64,000 bases of DNA, taken from positions 258,024 to 322,023 of the forward strand of contig LUVW01000013.1 of NCBI GenBank assembly GCA_001661515.1, given 5' to 3'. Numbering within the stretch: position 1 is the first letter of the stretch; the number at the start of each line of letters is the position of its first letter. This document shows positions 33,288 to 45,299 of the stretch, piece after piece. The notes below the pieces were generated by a model. It saw only the letters and a list, made by a program, of their open reading frames with translations, had not been told where the DNA came from and searched no databases. This stretch comes from Capniomyces stellatus. Taxonomy: Eukaryota > Kickxellomycota > Harpellomycetes > Harpellales > Legeriomycetaceae. Position numbers and translations under genes: made by a program.

Positions 33288-33715
33288 TTTCAAAGCAACA
33301 AACCCAAGGAATCAGACCTGGTTTTATTATGTTGGTGGGGAAGAAGCACAAGAGAGTAAACACATTTGAAAAAAAGTAAACAAGGGAAAATACCTTATAA
33401 ATCGTTTGGAATGTACACTTATTGGCTGAAAAAATGAGTGTTGAATAATTAAGTAATTTCCTCAGACAGAAATTCGAGAGAGAATTATTGTTAAAGGGAA
33501 CTCTTGGGTTGATAATAAGTACACGCCACTATGGTTCTGAGTGCAAGATGTAATATTGGCTCCTAAACCGGAATTGGTAGTAACAGCGGTGTTGTCTTTT
33601 CAGCTTGGAATAGTTGGCATGGTTTGGATGTAAAGAGCTTTTGTTTGTTTTTAATTTGCGTAAAAAGACTAGGCGATTTTCAACCTTGAATTGGTAACGA
33701 AACCAGAAAAATCAA

Positions 33716-33725
33716 TGAAAATTTT
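33716..33725 (+). promoter_or_regulatory. RRPE-like TGAAAATTTT upstream of PWP2
   Basis: The same 10-mer as in front of NOP12 and NOP9, 377 bp before the PWP2 start. A GCGATGAA, one base off the yeast PAC element GCGATGAG, lies in PWP2 intron 1 near 34178. Confidence 0.35.
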
Positions 33726-34102
33726 TTCTTTTGCATTTACAAAATTATTAAACCAGAAACGAAAACGAAAATAATGAAAATATTTCAACAAAAAAAAAAT
33801 AAAAAAAGTAAATGGAAAAAAAAAATTGATCCAGTAGATCAACTAAATTTTCAAATAAAAAATAGTAAAAAAAAAAAAGTATGTATAAAGAATTATTTAC
33901 AGAAAAATTTAGTTGAAAAAAGGAAAAAGCTATTTATGTTATAGACACTGTTAATAGGAATCAACACGATTGAAGCTTGACTGTTAAGATAAAACTTTGA
34001 GCTTTAAAAGCAAAACTCGAACCGATACATTTTGATTAAACGAGCTTATAGATTTACAAGGAAAAGAGAGAAAACAGACGTTGAAAGGAAAAGTTTGGTA
34101 AA

Positions 34103-37100
34103 ATGAAGCTTGATTATAAGGTGAGTAAAAAAAAAAAAGAAAGAAAGAACAAGGAATTTCTTTTGATGTAACGCCTACAATGCGATGAATATTGCTGTGT
34201 AAAGATAGTCGGGTGAACTATAAATGGATAAAAGTGGCTATATAATACAAGTGATTGGTGTAGTAATTGAATCTAAATGTAAAAAAAAAAAAGTCGATTC
34301 TCGTTATAAATAAAATGGGATCAATGTCTTGAATGTGATAGTTTTCAAACCTGTGCGGCACGGTATATAAGCAAGGAAACTTGGTGTATACACCTGATGG
34401 AAACAGCGTGCTGAGCCCTGTGGGGAACAGAGTAACAATGTTTGATCTAGTAAAGTAAGTTTGTTATACTGTACTTGCTACTTTTTTAATATTACTATTA
34501 CTGCAAACTGTATGTGTGCTAAGTAGGAAAACTGGTGTGGTTGGTAGCAAATAAAGTGACTTAAAGCTAAAATTTTGCTTTTCTTTTTTATTTTATTTTA
34601 TTTCAAATTTGGTTAAATTTTAAAATAGCAACAAATCCGAGACATTTCCTTTCGAGGCTCGCAAAAATATAGTGTACTTGGCAATATCGCCAAACTCGCA
34701 CCTGTTACTGACAATTGATGAAGGTAGGTTTACGACATAAAGAGTTGACACTTGCAAATATATTTGTGTGTGTACACAGAGGTATAAAAAAAGGCGGTGG
34801 GGAAGGAAGAGACTTGTGTAGGAATGACCAAGACTAAGTTTTCGGTTAATGAGGTTAAAAACAATGTTATTTGTGAACTTAGATGGTAGAGCATTGCTGG
34901 TAAACTTTGTGCGAAGAGTGATAATCCATCATTTTAAATTCAAGGGGGAGGCAAAGTGTGCAGAATTTTCGCCAGATGGAAAGTTCATAGCAGTAGGAAT
35001 TGGGAAGAGGATAGAGTTGTGGAAAACGCCGGGAGTAAAGAAGGAATTTTCGCCATTTGTGTTGCATCGAAAATTTTCAGGGCATTACGATGATATTACG
35101 CACATTAGCTGGAACATGGATTCACGATTTTTTATTACGAGTTCAAAGGACATGAGTGCCAAGATATACTCTACAGATCCAATTGAAGGGTTTACGCCAA
35201 CAGCGTTTGCAGGCCATAGACAGCCGGTAATTGCGTCGTGGTTTGCTAGTGACAAACGAACGGTAAGTGTTGTTGAATAAAGTCAAATTTACTAGTAAAA
35301 GGGGGTAAGACCCAAACCAAACAAAAGGAGATGTATAAAACACAAAGATGTAAAAGATATTGGATGAATGCAGAGCAAAGAAGAAAAAGAATGGCGGGGA
35401 GGGGGGGGTTAGAATTAAGACTAAACAATGAATGATTTTGGTTGATTGGTTGGGGTGGGTATTAGGTATACACAGTAAGTAAAGACGGGGCAGTGGCAGT
35501 ACGAAAACATAACATGGTATCTACACGGGAAGAAGTAGAGTTTGGGAAATTTCCTAAAAACGAGGAAACCAATGAGTTTGAAGCGCTGCAGTGGTCAACG
35601 CCAGAGCACCTTTACTTTAGCCAAAACGGGGCAACGGTTCGGTGTGCATCATACAACGCAAAGACGCAGATGATACTAGCAGGATTCAGCAATGGAGTGT
35701 TTGGGCTTTGGGAGATGCCGGGGCTGCAGCTTATCCAAACGCTTTCGATTTCGCAAAACAAGCTTTCGGCAGCAGTAATCAGCCCTACTGGGGAGTGGCT
35801 GGCACTGGCAAGCGGAAAGCTGGGCCAGCTATTGGTTTGGGAGTGGCAAAGCGAGTCGTATGTGCTGAAGCAGCAGGGCCATGTTTACGACATGAGTGCG
35901 GTTGCCTACTCGGGCGACGGGCAGTACATTGCTTCTGGGGGAGATGACGGGAAAGTCAAGATTTGGCAGGCGGGAAGCGGGTACTGCTTTGTTACGTTTT
36001 CCAACCACAACAGCGGCGTCACAGCTGTCCAGTTCACCAAACACAACCAAGTTGTGGTTTCAGCCTCGCTGGACGGAACGGTCCGTGCGTTTGATTTGAT
36101 CCGGTACAGAAACTTCAGGACCTTCATGTCGCCAACGCCCGTCCAGTTTTCATCTCTTGCTGTTGACCCGAGCGGTGAAATTGTGTGTGCTGGGTGCAAG
36201 GACTCGTACGAAATATATGTCTGGAGCATGCAGACTGGAAAGCTGCTGGATGTTCTCAGCGGCCACGAGGGTCCCGTGATCTCGCTCGACTTCCGGCCAG
36301 ATGGTTCCCAGCTCGCCTCTGCTTCGTGGGACAAAACCGTCCGGCTATGGGACGTATTTGATCGTGGAAAGTCTGTTGAGAAGCTGTCGCACTTGTCTGA
36401 CGTTCTGGCTGTTGCCTACCGCCCAGACTCCAAAGAGCTTTGCTCGTCTACTCTGGATGGCCAGATTTACTTTTGGGATGTCTCCAACGCCTCGCAGATT
36501 GGCTCCATTGAAGGCCGCCGTGATATAGCTGGTGGAAGACGCCAGGCTGACTTGCGGACTGCTGCCAATTCGGAATTTGGAAAATCGTTCACCTCATTGG
36601 CTTATTCTGCCGATGGCTCTGTCGTTATTGGCGGTGGCAACAGCAAATTCGTCTGCCTATACCATGTTGCTACCAAGGTTCTGCTCAAAAAATTCTCTGT
36701 TTCCTCCAATCTGTCTCTCGATGGCATGCAGGAGTTTTTAAACAGCAAGTTCATGACCGATGCTGGCCCTGTCCAGGCAATCGACTCTGACCACGATGCT
36801 AGCGATGTCGAGGACCGCATCGACCGCAGCTTGCCTGGTGTTAAGTCTGGTGACCTGTCTCGTCGCTCCACCATGCCTGAGGTCAGAACCCGTGGCGTTA
36901 AATTCAGTCCCTCTGGCCTACAGTGGTCCGCCGCATCCAATCTAGGTCTTGTTATCTACTCTCTGGACACTTCCTTGAAATTCGATCCATTTGACCTTGA
37001 CACCAACGTTACTCCCGAACAAATCCAGGACCTACTGCTGCAGCGCGACTATCTTCGTTCCCTTGTAAATGCCCTAAGGCTTGGTGAACACCAGCTTGTC

Positions 37101-37418
37101 AACCACGTTTATATCGAAATCCCAATTGCCCAAGTCAAACTTCTTAGCTCTCAATTTCCTGAAAAACACATCATCAGGTTTTTGACTTTTATTGCCAAAG
37201 TCTTTGATTCAAATTGTCTTTTGGAACTTAATCTAACTTGGTTGACTGGTCTGCTAGCCAACCATGGCCAATACTTCCAAAATAACTCGTCTGCCGTAAA
37301 GCCCATTTTGAGAAATATCAGAAAATTTGTTTCAAGGTCTCATTCGGATTTGGGCAAACTGTGTGACAGTAATGTTTTTGATCTCACCCGATTGGCCTCT
37401 CTTGATCAAAAATCTTGA
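34103..37418 (+). CDS. PWP2: Periodic tryptophan protein 2 (UTP-B / SSU processome)
   Basis: Exons 34103..34120, 34342..34454, 34629..34723, 34883..35262 and 35466..37418 give 852 aa; phases 0, 2, 1, 0 fit. The first exon encodes only MKLDYK, matching the yeast start MKSDFK. Two WD40 propellers follow; blocks shared with yeast include SPVGNRV, FSPDGKFIAVG, YTVSKDGAVAV, LGQLLVWEWQSESYVLKQQG, SLDGTVRAFDLIRYRNFRTF and LSGHEGPVISLDF. The UTP C-terminal domain has FDPFDLD and a helical tail. The acidic extension of the yeast C-terminus is missing. Pwp2 is a core UTP-B subunit that scaffolds the 90S pre-ribosome in the nucleolus and is needed for 18S rRNA processing. Intron 4 contains an interrupted G-run (35396-35408). 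Confidence 0.97.
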
Positions 37419-37852
37419 TTTATATTCTCCTACATCTATTTTCACTTTTTCTTTAAAAAAATAAACAAGTCTTTCCTTTTTTTATTACCTGCTTTTGCCA
37501 ATCTACAACCAATTTTAATGCAAAAATAATAAATCTACAATAATAACAAAGGTACTGAATATAATCCAAGATTAAATAGTAGCCATCCAAAATCCTTTTA
37601 TTCCCGACCTACTGCCAAATCATCCTATTAGTCACTTTTTAAAAGACCGTATGACTTGATTGTATGACTCGGTCAATCAGGTTTCGTTTCTTTGTTACAT
37701 AACGCCGATTCCAAACAAATATCGCTATTCAAAAGCAATATTACCCGCTAGACATTGTTATATTCGCTGATTGATTAAAAGCAACCTGAAGTGTATTGTT
37801 TCGTCTTGATAGTTTAGACTGCTGTTTGATACCACACACATTTTCTATCGCA

Positions 37853-38050
37853 CTAATAGATCAAATCTGCCGTAATGACTACGGGGGTACCATTGAGCGC
37901 GTGTGCTGCGCTATTATGTACTGCAGGAGCATCAGGTTTCTTTGAAATGAAAAAGCTCTTGGTGCAGCTTAAACACGTGTAATAAGATTTTGTAATTTCA
38001 AACCAAAAGGCTTCAAAAGCAAAGACACAACTAATACAGTCGATCCACAT
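37853..38050 (-). CDS. Hypothetical small Cys-motif protein (uncertain)
   Basis: A 65-aa frame starts at a true ATG. It has two CxxC pairs (DCISC and TCLSC) spaced like a zinc-binding site, then a polar end (SKKPDAPAVHNSAAHALNG). Codon choice looks more gene-like than the surrounding AT-rich DNA. An in-frame stop lies shortly upstream, and a further open block with a GTGAGT donor lies at about 38312-38410 on the same strand (LANGYGLELLSKEEF), but I could not join it in phase. It may be the last exon of an unrecognised spliced gene. No family recognised. Confidence 0.3.
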   Translation of the reverse strand: MWIDCISCVFAFEAFWFEITKSYYTCLSCTKSFFISKKPDAPAVHNSAAHALNGTPVVITADLIY

Positions 38051-38537
38051 GCTTGCATCGGTGTTACTTGGTCAAATATAGAAATCTGTATAAAAACAGT
38101 ATTATAGTGCAAAAAAAAAAACTTTTCTTTTGTAATTGGTGCCATTATTAGGTTTCAGCATGTTATTTTCTAGCTAGGACAAAGGCTGGAAAAGGGGCAA
38201 AAAGATTTGAAGATTTTGTGTTTAAAGCGAAAATAATCCCTGCAAGATCGTTTCTAGTTAATACCGTAAAGAAAAAAAGTGACCAACTCACGAGTTCTTT
38301 CCGAAATACGAAAATCATGTAAAATTCCTCTTTGCTCAAAAGCTCAAGTCCATAACCATTGGCTAAGCAACCATTGATTAAGTAATGCTGAACAAAAAAA
38401 AAACACTGATGAATAAGAAATAGATAATGGAAAAGAAAACAACAATAAATTTTGTTATTGTAAATCCATTTATGAAGTTTTACACTCTATTAAAATCATT
38501 TCAAAGGGTTTATTAAAGAGTTTTTTTTTTATTAATT

Positions 38538-38586
38538 GTATTCAGTTAGTTTGTTTTTTTTATATTAAAAGTATTCAGTTAGTTTG
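38538..38586 (+). repeat. Duplicated 16-bp element in aminopeptidase promoter
   Basis: GTATTCAGTTAGTTTG occurs exactly twice, at 38538-38553 and 38571-38586, 33 bp apart and 62-111 bp before the start codon. A paired regulator site or part of the core promoter is possible. Confidence 0.6.
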
Positions 38587-38648
38587 GAGCTTTTATTTTT
38601 GAGATAAAAAAAACGCAAAAACACTTATATAGCCTTAGTACTTGAGAC

Positions 38649-40265
38649 ATGTTTTCACTTGCTTCAAAAGCTTTTATTAAAAATTCTCTCGGTATCAATA
38701 GAAAAAACTTTATAATTAAAATAGAAAGAATGAGCTCAACACACGCATCGGGACTTTGCCAAAAGGGACTTGTCGTCGGCATCTACAACGACTACAACCT
38801 AAGTAGCTGCAGCGCCAGCACCCAGCTGGTCTCACAGGATTCTGTTTCAATGATCGTTGAGGAGATCAAGGCCAGGGGAATGAAGTGCAAGGTTGGTGAC
38901 TGCCATGTCTTTTACGAGCGAGGCGCTAATGGCCAGGAGGCCAGACAGATTGCTGTTGTTGGTTTGGGCGACAACAAGGCCGAGTCTGTCAAGACTCTTG
39001 AAAATATCCGTGTTGCTGTAGGAACCGGTGTTCGCACTCTGGAGGAACGTAAAGTCAACCAAATAGACGTTGACATCATGTCGAGTGCCCAGGCTGCGGC
39101 CGAAGGTGCGTTTTTGGGATCATACAAGTACGACATTCTCAAGTCAACCAGAGAGGCAAGAGACCTGAAGATCAACCCAATCATCAACGAAGCCGCATCC
39201 TCGGGCGACTGGAACCGTGGTATGGTGTACGCACAATCGCAAAACTGGGCCCGCAGCCTGGCAAGTACCCCAGCAAATCTAATGACACCAACAATCTTTG
39301 CCAACGAATGTGTCCGCGAACTGTCGCAGATCCCAAACGTCACAGTCAATGTCTACGACCAAGAGTGGGCGGAGAAGCACAAGATGGGTGCGTTCCTGAG
39401 CGTGGCTGTTGGGTCAGACCAGCCACTTAAATTTGTAGAAATCATCTACCGCGGCGGAAAAGAGGGCGAGCAGCCAATAGCACTTGTCGGCAAGGGGATC
39501 ACATTCGACACAGGTGGTATTAGCATCAAGCCATCAAAGGGAATGGGCCTGATGAAGGGTGATATGGGAGGAGGAGCAGCAGTTGTTGGGGCTATGCGTG
39601 GAATCGCCACACTTGGTCTCCCAATCAATGCCGTCTGTTGTGTACCTTTGACAGAGAACATGCCTAGTGGAAAGGCAACCAAGCCAGGAGATGTAGTTGT
39701 TGCCATGAACGGAAAAACTGTTGAAGTAAATAACACCGATGCTGAAGGCCGCATGGTTTTGGCTGATGCGCTTACATACACAGTAGAATACCACAACCCA
39801 TCATCAATTGTTGATGTTGCCACACTTACCGGAGCGATGGTTGTTGCATTGGGCGAAATATACTCTGGGGTGTTCACATCATCAAACCAGCTGTGGCAAA
39901 GACTTGAGTCAGCCTCAACCATAACCGGAGACAAAACCTGGCGTATGCCAATTGACACAGGCTATATGAGGCTAGTAGAAAGCCAAGTTGCAGATATTGC
40001 CAACCACACCGATACTTTTGGTGCAGGCGCTAACAGTGCAGCCATATTCCTACGTGAGTTTGTTGGGCCAATCAAGAAGCCTGAAGGTGCTGTTGAAAGA
40101 AGAGCTGAGGAAGTCAATGAAGACTCACCAAAGTGGGCACACATGGATATTGCTGGTTCTATGGAAACAAACAACAACTCTGGACATCAAGTCCGTGGAA
40201 TGACAGGAAGACCAACACGTACTTTAATCGAGTTTGTACAAAGCATTGCTTCAAAACCCTTTTAA
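38649..40265 (+). CDS. Leucine aminopeptidase (peptidase family M17)
   Basis: A single exon encodes 538 aa. The catalytic domain has the metal-binding blocks KGITFDTGGISIK, LMKGDMGGGA and the family signature NTDAEGRMVLAD, supplying the Lys, three Asp and Glu ligands of the two-metal centre, plus the active-site Arg of the signature. The N-terminal domain is the usual M17 macro-like fold. The enzyme removes N-terminal residues, especially Leu, as a hexamer, and finishes peptide breakdown after the proteasome and TPP2. The first 28 residues (MFSLASKAFIKNSLGINRKN) are basic, hydroxylated and lack acids, so they may be a mitochondrial targeting signal. A second in-frame ATG (MSSTHASG) could give a cytosolic form, as proposed for animal LAP3. 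Confidence 0.93.
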   Translation: MFSLASKAFIKNSLGINRKNFIIKIERMSSTHASGLCQKGLVVGIYNDYNLSSCSASTQLVSQDSVSMIVEEIKARGMKCKVGDCHVFYERGANGQEARQIAVVGLGDNKAESVKTLENIRVAVGTGVRTLEERKVNQIDVDIMSSAQAAAEGAFLGSYKYDILKSTREARDLKINPIINEAASSGDWNRGMVYAQSQNWARSLASTPANLMTPTIFANECVRELSQIPNVTVNVYDQEWAEKHKMGAFLSVAVGSDQPLKFVEIIYRGGKEGEQPIALVGKGITFDTGGISIKPSKGMGLMKGDMGGGAAVVGAMRGIATLGLPINAVCCVPLTENMPSGKATKPGDVVVAMNGKTVEVNNTDAEGRMVLADALTYTVEYHNPSSIVDVATLTGAMVVALGEIYSGVFTSSNQLWQRLESASTITGDKTWRMPIDTGYMRLVESQVADIANHTDTFGAGANSAAIFLREFVGPIKKPEGAVERRAEEVNEDSPKWAHMDIAGSMETNNNSGHQVRGMTGRPTRTLIEFVQSIASKPF

Positions 40266-41235
40266 GAATAGCGTCTAGCACACTTAATATTATTTTTTAT
40301 TTTGAAATTGTCCACATAACTGAATTACAAAAATATCATACCCACACGTGTTTAAGTTGATTTATATTTAGCCAACCACAAGCAACTGTGAGCGTTGAGG
40401 TTATATATTGATTATTGGTTGGTTCTAAAGCCTTTAGCTTGGTTTATTAAATCTGTAGCTCGTTCCAAAACCAAATCTTTAAAAAGTTATATCGCATTTC
40501 CTTCAAAAAAATAAAATCAGAGTGGCTCCCAAGACTGCCAACACATGAGTTATCTCTAGTCTTAAGCTAGATGTCGAGTTTTTTTTTTCCTGACATCTCA
40601 GACTGATGGGGGCAGTTTTCGTGGTTCAGCAGATCGGAGTTTCTGTTATATGGTCTCCTTTAATGTCGATACTGTTGAATTGTATACAATTTTAGCGTTT
40701 AAAAATGTCAAGTAAAGCTAGTTGAGATTAAATGAATGTGAAAAATTAGAAATTTGGTCACATGTTTGGTTGGGTTAAAAATCGAAACCCATAAATTTCA
40801 CAAATTCGCTGGAATTCCCGAGCAACGCTAGCAAATTACTTTATGAAAACTTATCAATTTTCTAAATGTATTCTCCTGAAAAAAATAACGACACCTGAAG
40901 TTTAGATTCATTAACACTGAGAATTTGCAAAGCTATTATGAAACAAATAAACCACAAAGTCATTCGAATAAAACAAGCCCAAATTAATTAATTAGTCCCA
41001 AACATAAATGCAAACAGCAGAGGCCAGTTGGTATTTTCCAAATGTTTTTAATAATAACAATATAGATTTCCAACTTTTTCCCGTTTTATCTTAATACCAA
41101 ACAAAACTAGTACCAAAGTATTCGTCTTCTCTCTATTGAAAATAAATAGTGTTTAAATTCAAAGTACCAATTCAGTAATTTGCAACAGGCAATAATACTA
41201 GGAAATCGGAATAATACAACGTTTGTTTCTACAAT
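40266..41235. other. Spacer, no gene seen
   Basis: AT-rich 970 bp between plus-strand genes. T-runs near 40580 and 40866-40880. No supported feature; the lipase promoter should lie in its last part. Confidence 0.6.
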
Positions 41236-42461
41236 ATGAAGGTTAACACACAGGTTTCAAAGGATGGTGTCTTGGACATCACAGAATGGATTACCCACAA
41301 CGAAACAGAGTTTTACACTCGCCAGTATAAGGCAAGCACACACTGTGCACACTTGTGAATTTGCTTAAATAATGCACAATTTGCAATTTAAAGATATTAA
41401 ACAGCAACAATCGAAATAAAAGAAAGTTGACCGTGTTTTATTGTTTACTCTAACCAAAACCATAAAAACCATAAAAATTCCCAAGGATATACTGCTAAAA
41501 GAAATATTTACTGTTAATAGCCAGAAAACCAAGAAATCAAAGCAGTCATAACTATAATTCACGGGTTTGGAGAACATTGTGATAGATATGAAGAAATGGC
41601 CAATATTTTGGCCAAGGATGGCGTTCTTGTTTCCACGTTTGACCTTAAAGGGTGGGGGAGGACTGGTAGAAACCACGGCCAACTTGGTAATATGGGCAGA
41701 TTCAACCAGGTATTCCAGGATATCAAGTTTATGATTGATCGGGTCAAAATTCCGGGGAAGCCTTGCTTTTTGGTAAATACAACTAGACACACTGAATAAA
41801 CTAAATATGCTGCTTTCATGAAATCAATTTGTGTAAAAACACAGGTGATAAACCCATATATCGCTAAAAACTTGGTACTGATTTTGACATTGGGTCTGGT
41901 TTATACGCCTTTTGTTAGTTTGGACATTCGATGGGAGGAAGCATAGTATTAAACTACTGCACCAACGCAGAGTACAACAAGGATATCACTAGCGTGATTG
42001 CATCGGCACCAGCACTCTTGACCAATCCAAAGGTCCAGCCGCCAGCGATTGTTGTCAAGAGCTTAACTATGATTTCAAAGCTATTTCCAAATATTCCAAT
42101 TGCCAGTAGGATCGAGAACTCGCAGCTTACCAGCAATCTAAGAGAGCTTGAAAAGTACGAGGAGTCAGAGTATAACTTTAACATGTCAGCAATTGGATCT
42201 ATTGCAGATATGCTTACACTCGGAGAAAGCTGCCGATCTAGATCAGCTAAAGAATACACCACACCTGTTTTGCTTGTCCATGGCAAGGGCGACAAAATTT
42301 GTGATGTTAAAGGGACACAGGAGTTTTATGACAATCTTCCATCTTCGCTTGATAAGCGAATTGAGGTCTTTGACTGCGATTATCACGAGGTGCACTTTGA
42401 AGATGACTTCAAGTCCAAACTATTTGCCACGTATCTGGGATGGATTAAATCACACTTGTAG
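41236..42461 (+). CDS. Monoglyceride lipase (alpha/beta hydrolase, Yju3/MGLL-like)
   Basis: Exons 41236..41331, 41521..41772 and 41919..42461 give 296 aa; junctions are phase 0. The first intron begins GC rather than GT (AAG|GCAAGC), and only this site keeps the frame and the conserved core continuous. Family marks are HGFGEHCDRYEEMA (the HG dipeptide and EH..RY), DLKGWGRTG, the nucleophile elbow GHSMGG (Ser120), VHGKGDKICD (Asp241) and DYHEVHFE (His272), a full Ser-Asp-His triad. It hydrolyses monoacylglycerol to glycerol and fatty acid on lipid droplets and membranes. Size is close to yeast Yju3 (313) and human MGLL (303). Confidence 0.92.
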
Positions 42462-43056
42462 TTTTGCAAATCGCCAATGTCAACTGCAAACCATCTCACC
42501 ACTTAATTGTTTTTTTTAATACTCTCAACTTGTTGTAGTCTATTGTTTACATTGTTCTGATCAGGTTTTTATAGCACCAAGCGAATAAACAAACCAAATC
42601 ACCAGCACCAATCCGTGTTTTGATTTTTACCAAACCTGTTTAAGAGTTGATTGGACATTGAGACAGTGTGGCTGTTGTGTTCAGCCCAAGTATAATCATA
42701 TCACATTTACGACTTTTTTTTTGTCGTATTTTATTACCGAGTGCAATAAGCTGGTAAATGTATTGAAAGTTTAGTAAAACAAAAAAAGCAAAAGAAATTT
42801 TCAAAAAGAATAGATATTTAAGCAAAAGTATGTTTCTTACAATTAAAAGATAGTGGGCTAAAAAATGACACGAGTAATTAGTGAATAAATAACGCAATGG
42901 TCAAAAATTTATAGCTAGTATTTCGATTAATAAAAGTGTATTTGGTGATGAATACTAAGGGATAAGATGTTGGTGAGGGGAAATGGGGGTGATATTTTAG
43001 CAATAAGACTGAGCCGGGTTGAAGCAAAACGCAGCAGCCAGTAGGGCATATCGAGC
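42462..43056. other. Spacer between convergent lipase and BDP1
   Basis: AT-rich 595 bp of 3' flanks, no gene seen. Confidence 0.6.
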
Positions 43057-45299
43057 TTACTCCAAAGTCTCAGCCGGGGTGTCAGGAATATCAATTGTGG
43101 GGACACCAAGTGCTGATTGATCTAAAGCCGGCGTATCAGTTATCTGGTACGAGTGGAGGGGGGATGCATGTGACTGTGGTCTTGATTTGGTGAAGAGGGC
43201 GGCATCTATTAAGTGTGGGTTCTTTCTTTCTTCGATTTTGTATTTGTTTTTAGCCTCAATCCGGGTTCTGCCTTGCAGTTCATTTGCAACCATTTCAAAG
43301 TCAGTCCCCCACTTTCTAATGGCCTAAAGTTTGTGTTTATGAATTTTTTTTTTTTTAAATTTTTATAGTTGGAACATGCTTATAAACACAGCAAAGGGTA
43401 TACAGATAAATAAATCGTAGCAGCAACGGACTTGTTACCTTGAAAAACTGGACGGTTTCTTCAGGAGACCAACGTTTGACAGTGTACTTTCTGTTTATAT
43501 AAGTCATGCTGTTAACAAGTCTGCGCTCGCCAGACTCGTCGATTTCAAGCAGAGGCATGTTTGCGTTCATGTCCTGGCCAAAAAAGGCGTCTCGGTTCAC
43601 AACCAGAGACTCGTCGTCCAAAATCAATTTGCCATTGACTACCCTCATTTGCGCAGCCGCATTACTATAATGGTTATAAGGTCAACAGATTCTTGACGTT
43701 TTAACAAAAGCTGGTTACAAGCTTATGTAGAGCATTCGATAACAAACAAAAAGCTTAAAATTAAAATTAAAATAAAAAGAATTCTGCAAGTTTGCTTCGA
43801 GTCTTGGGTTACATTTACTTACTTTACATTTGGTGTGTTGGCTCCATTGGCAGATGGTTTAGTAGATTTTGACTTTTCCAAATCCTCAGCTGGTTCATTT
43901 TTGGCTTTGCTGGTGTCTTGATCGGATAACTCCCCGTTAAGAATTTTTATCTTTTTTTTTATAAGTTCGTTTTTACGTTCAACAAACGCCTTTGAAGGCT
44001 TCCCCTTCTTCGAGTCTACACAAAAGTACATCATTGGCTGATCAAGGAGCTCCTCGGGGTCTTCGAGCTCATAGTCGGACAAAGACGTCAGTTTTAGCTC
44101 ATTGCCCGCGCGAGTCTTTTTTGACTTTTTTGTGGCGCTCGTTGACTCTGAACTAGCCTTACTAGAACCACCATTTTTGTTTTTGCTTATTTCAACGTAC
44201 GTACCACCAGCTTTGTACCCAGTTGCGCCACCTTCGTTCTCACCGTCATCTTCAGACTCCAGCGCATCGTCGCTGCCCAGTGTATTCCTCTTGTTCTTTT
44301 TGCTTGAGCTTGAACCTTTTGACTTTCGCTTTTTGTTTTCCTCGACTTTGCCCACTGGCTCGGATATGGCTGTGGGGACCTTTATTATGGATCCTATGGA
44401 TTTATTAGAGCTTTTTGCCGCAATCTGCGAGGCTTTTGGAGGTTCTATAACTGTTGATAATTTTAACGCTGAAGGGATACCAATTACTGTTGATTTGGAT
44501 TTACTTTCATCCAAAACCGCACTTTCGTTAGCTCCCCCCTTTTCTTCCTTGATTAGCTTTTTAGACTCGCTTTGGGTTTTATCCTTGCTTTCAATTCGGT
44601 GTTCTAGCTTGCTTTCATCCTCATCATCGCTATCGCTGTCGCTGTAGCCATTACTCCTACCATTATTTATTTTGGATTTCCCTAGAGTTTAAAGCAATTG
44701 GTTCGCGTTAGTTTTTTTTTTCTTTTCCATTATTGAACTTTTTGCGTTGGTTATTGCAATATTTCGTCAGTACAACTCCTGTGTTTAATCTACTTGGGCA
44801 TATATTCAATACAAAGTAAAGTGGCATTAGCTAAGCGTACCTTTCAGTCGGATGGTTGTATTTGCGTTCTCTGCTTCTGCTTTTTTCACAACGTCTGGGT
44901 CTTCTATTTGTATTTTTTTGGCCTCCAGGCTTAGCTCGCTACCTCCAATCTCGGTATTCTCCATACTATCTTCACCAGACTTCAAAGTCAGCGAATCTAT
45001 TGTCGTTTCATTGCTTGTTTCTGCCTCGTCTACCGCTTTTGTTGTATCCTGCGCTTTTGTCCTAATTGCTGCACCCTTTGTCCTCAGCTTCGCCTTTGGC
45101 GCAAACTTACTTGCACCTTTATCTATAAAATTTGTGCAACCATTCAACCAACAGATTTTAAATTAGTCGAGGAATTTAAAAAACATTGCGTAATAAGTCA
45201 GGGATTTTGTTGATGGATATACTTATCCGAGTATCTTTTTTTTTACTTTATTCATTTTGTCATTCTCACAAACTTACCAATCCGCAGTGATGTGTGCAT
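43057..45299 (-). CDS. BDP1: Transcription factor TFIIIB subunit B'' (SANT domain)
   Basis: Exons complement of 45278..45299, 44841..45122, 43823..44681, 43439..43664 and 43057..43323 give 551 aa; phases 1, 1, 2, 0 fit. The tiny first exon reads MHTSLRI and joins DKGASKFAPKAKLR, a basic N-terminal motif usual in Bdp1. The middle is Lys/Ser/Glu-rich and disordered. The conserved core starts RVVNGKLILDDESLVV and continues into the SANT domain (about residues 445-500): KRWSPEETVQFFKAIRKWG and GRTRIEAKNKYKIEERKNP. Bdp1 joins TBP and Brf1 in TFIIIB, which recruits RNA polymerase III to tRNA and 5S genes, including the three tRNA genes of this window. It is at the short end for the family (yeast 594). 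Confidence 0.93.

Larger units (their letters stand above)
32255..34102. other. Spacer NOP12-PWP2 with one weak minus-strand candidate
   Basis: AT-rich 1.85 kb. It contains the weak spliced candidate at 33112-33287 on the minus strand, an RRPE-like element at 33716-33725 and A-rich tracts at 33780-33890. Nothing else coding is visible. Confidence 0.5.
37419..38648. other. Spacer PWP2-aminopeptidase with one weak minus-strand ORF
   Basis: AT-rich 1.2 kb. It holds the uncertain Cys-containing ORF at 37853-38050 and a duplicated 16-bp element at 38538-38586 just before the aminopeptidase start. Confidence 0.55.
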
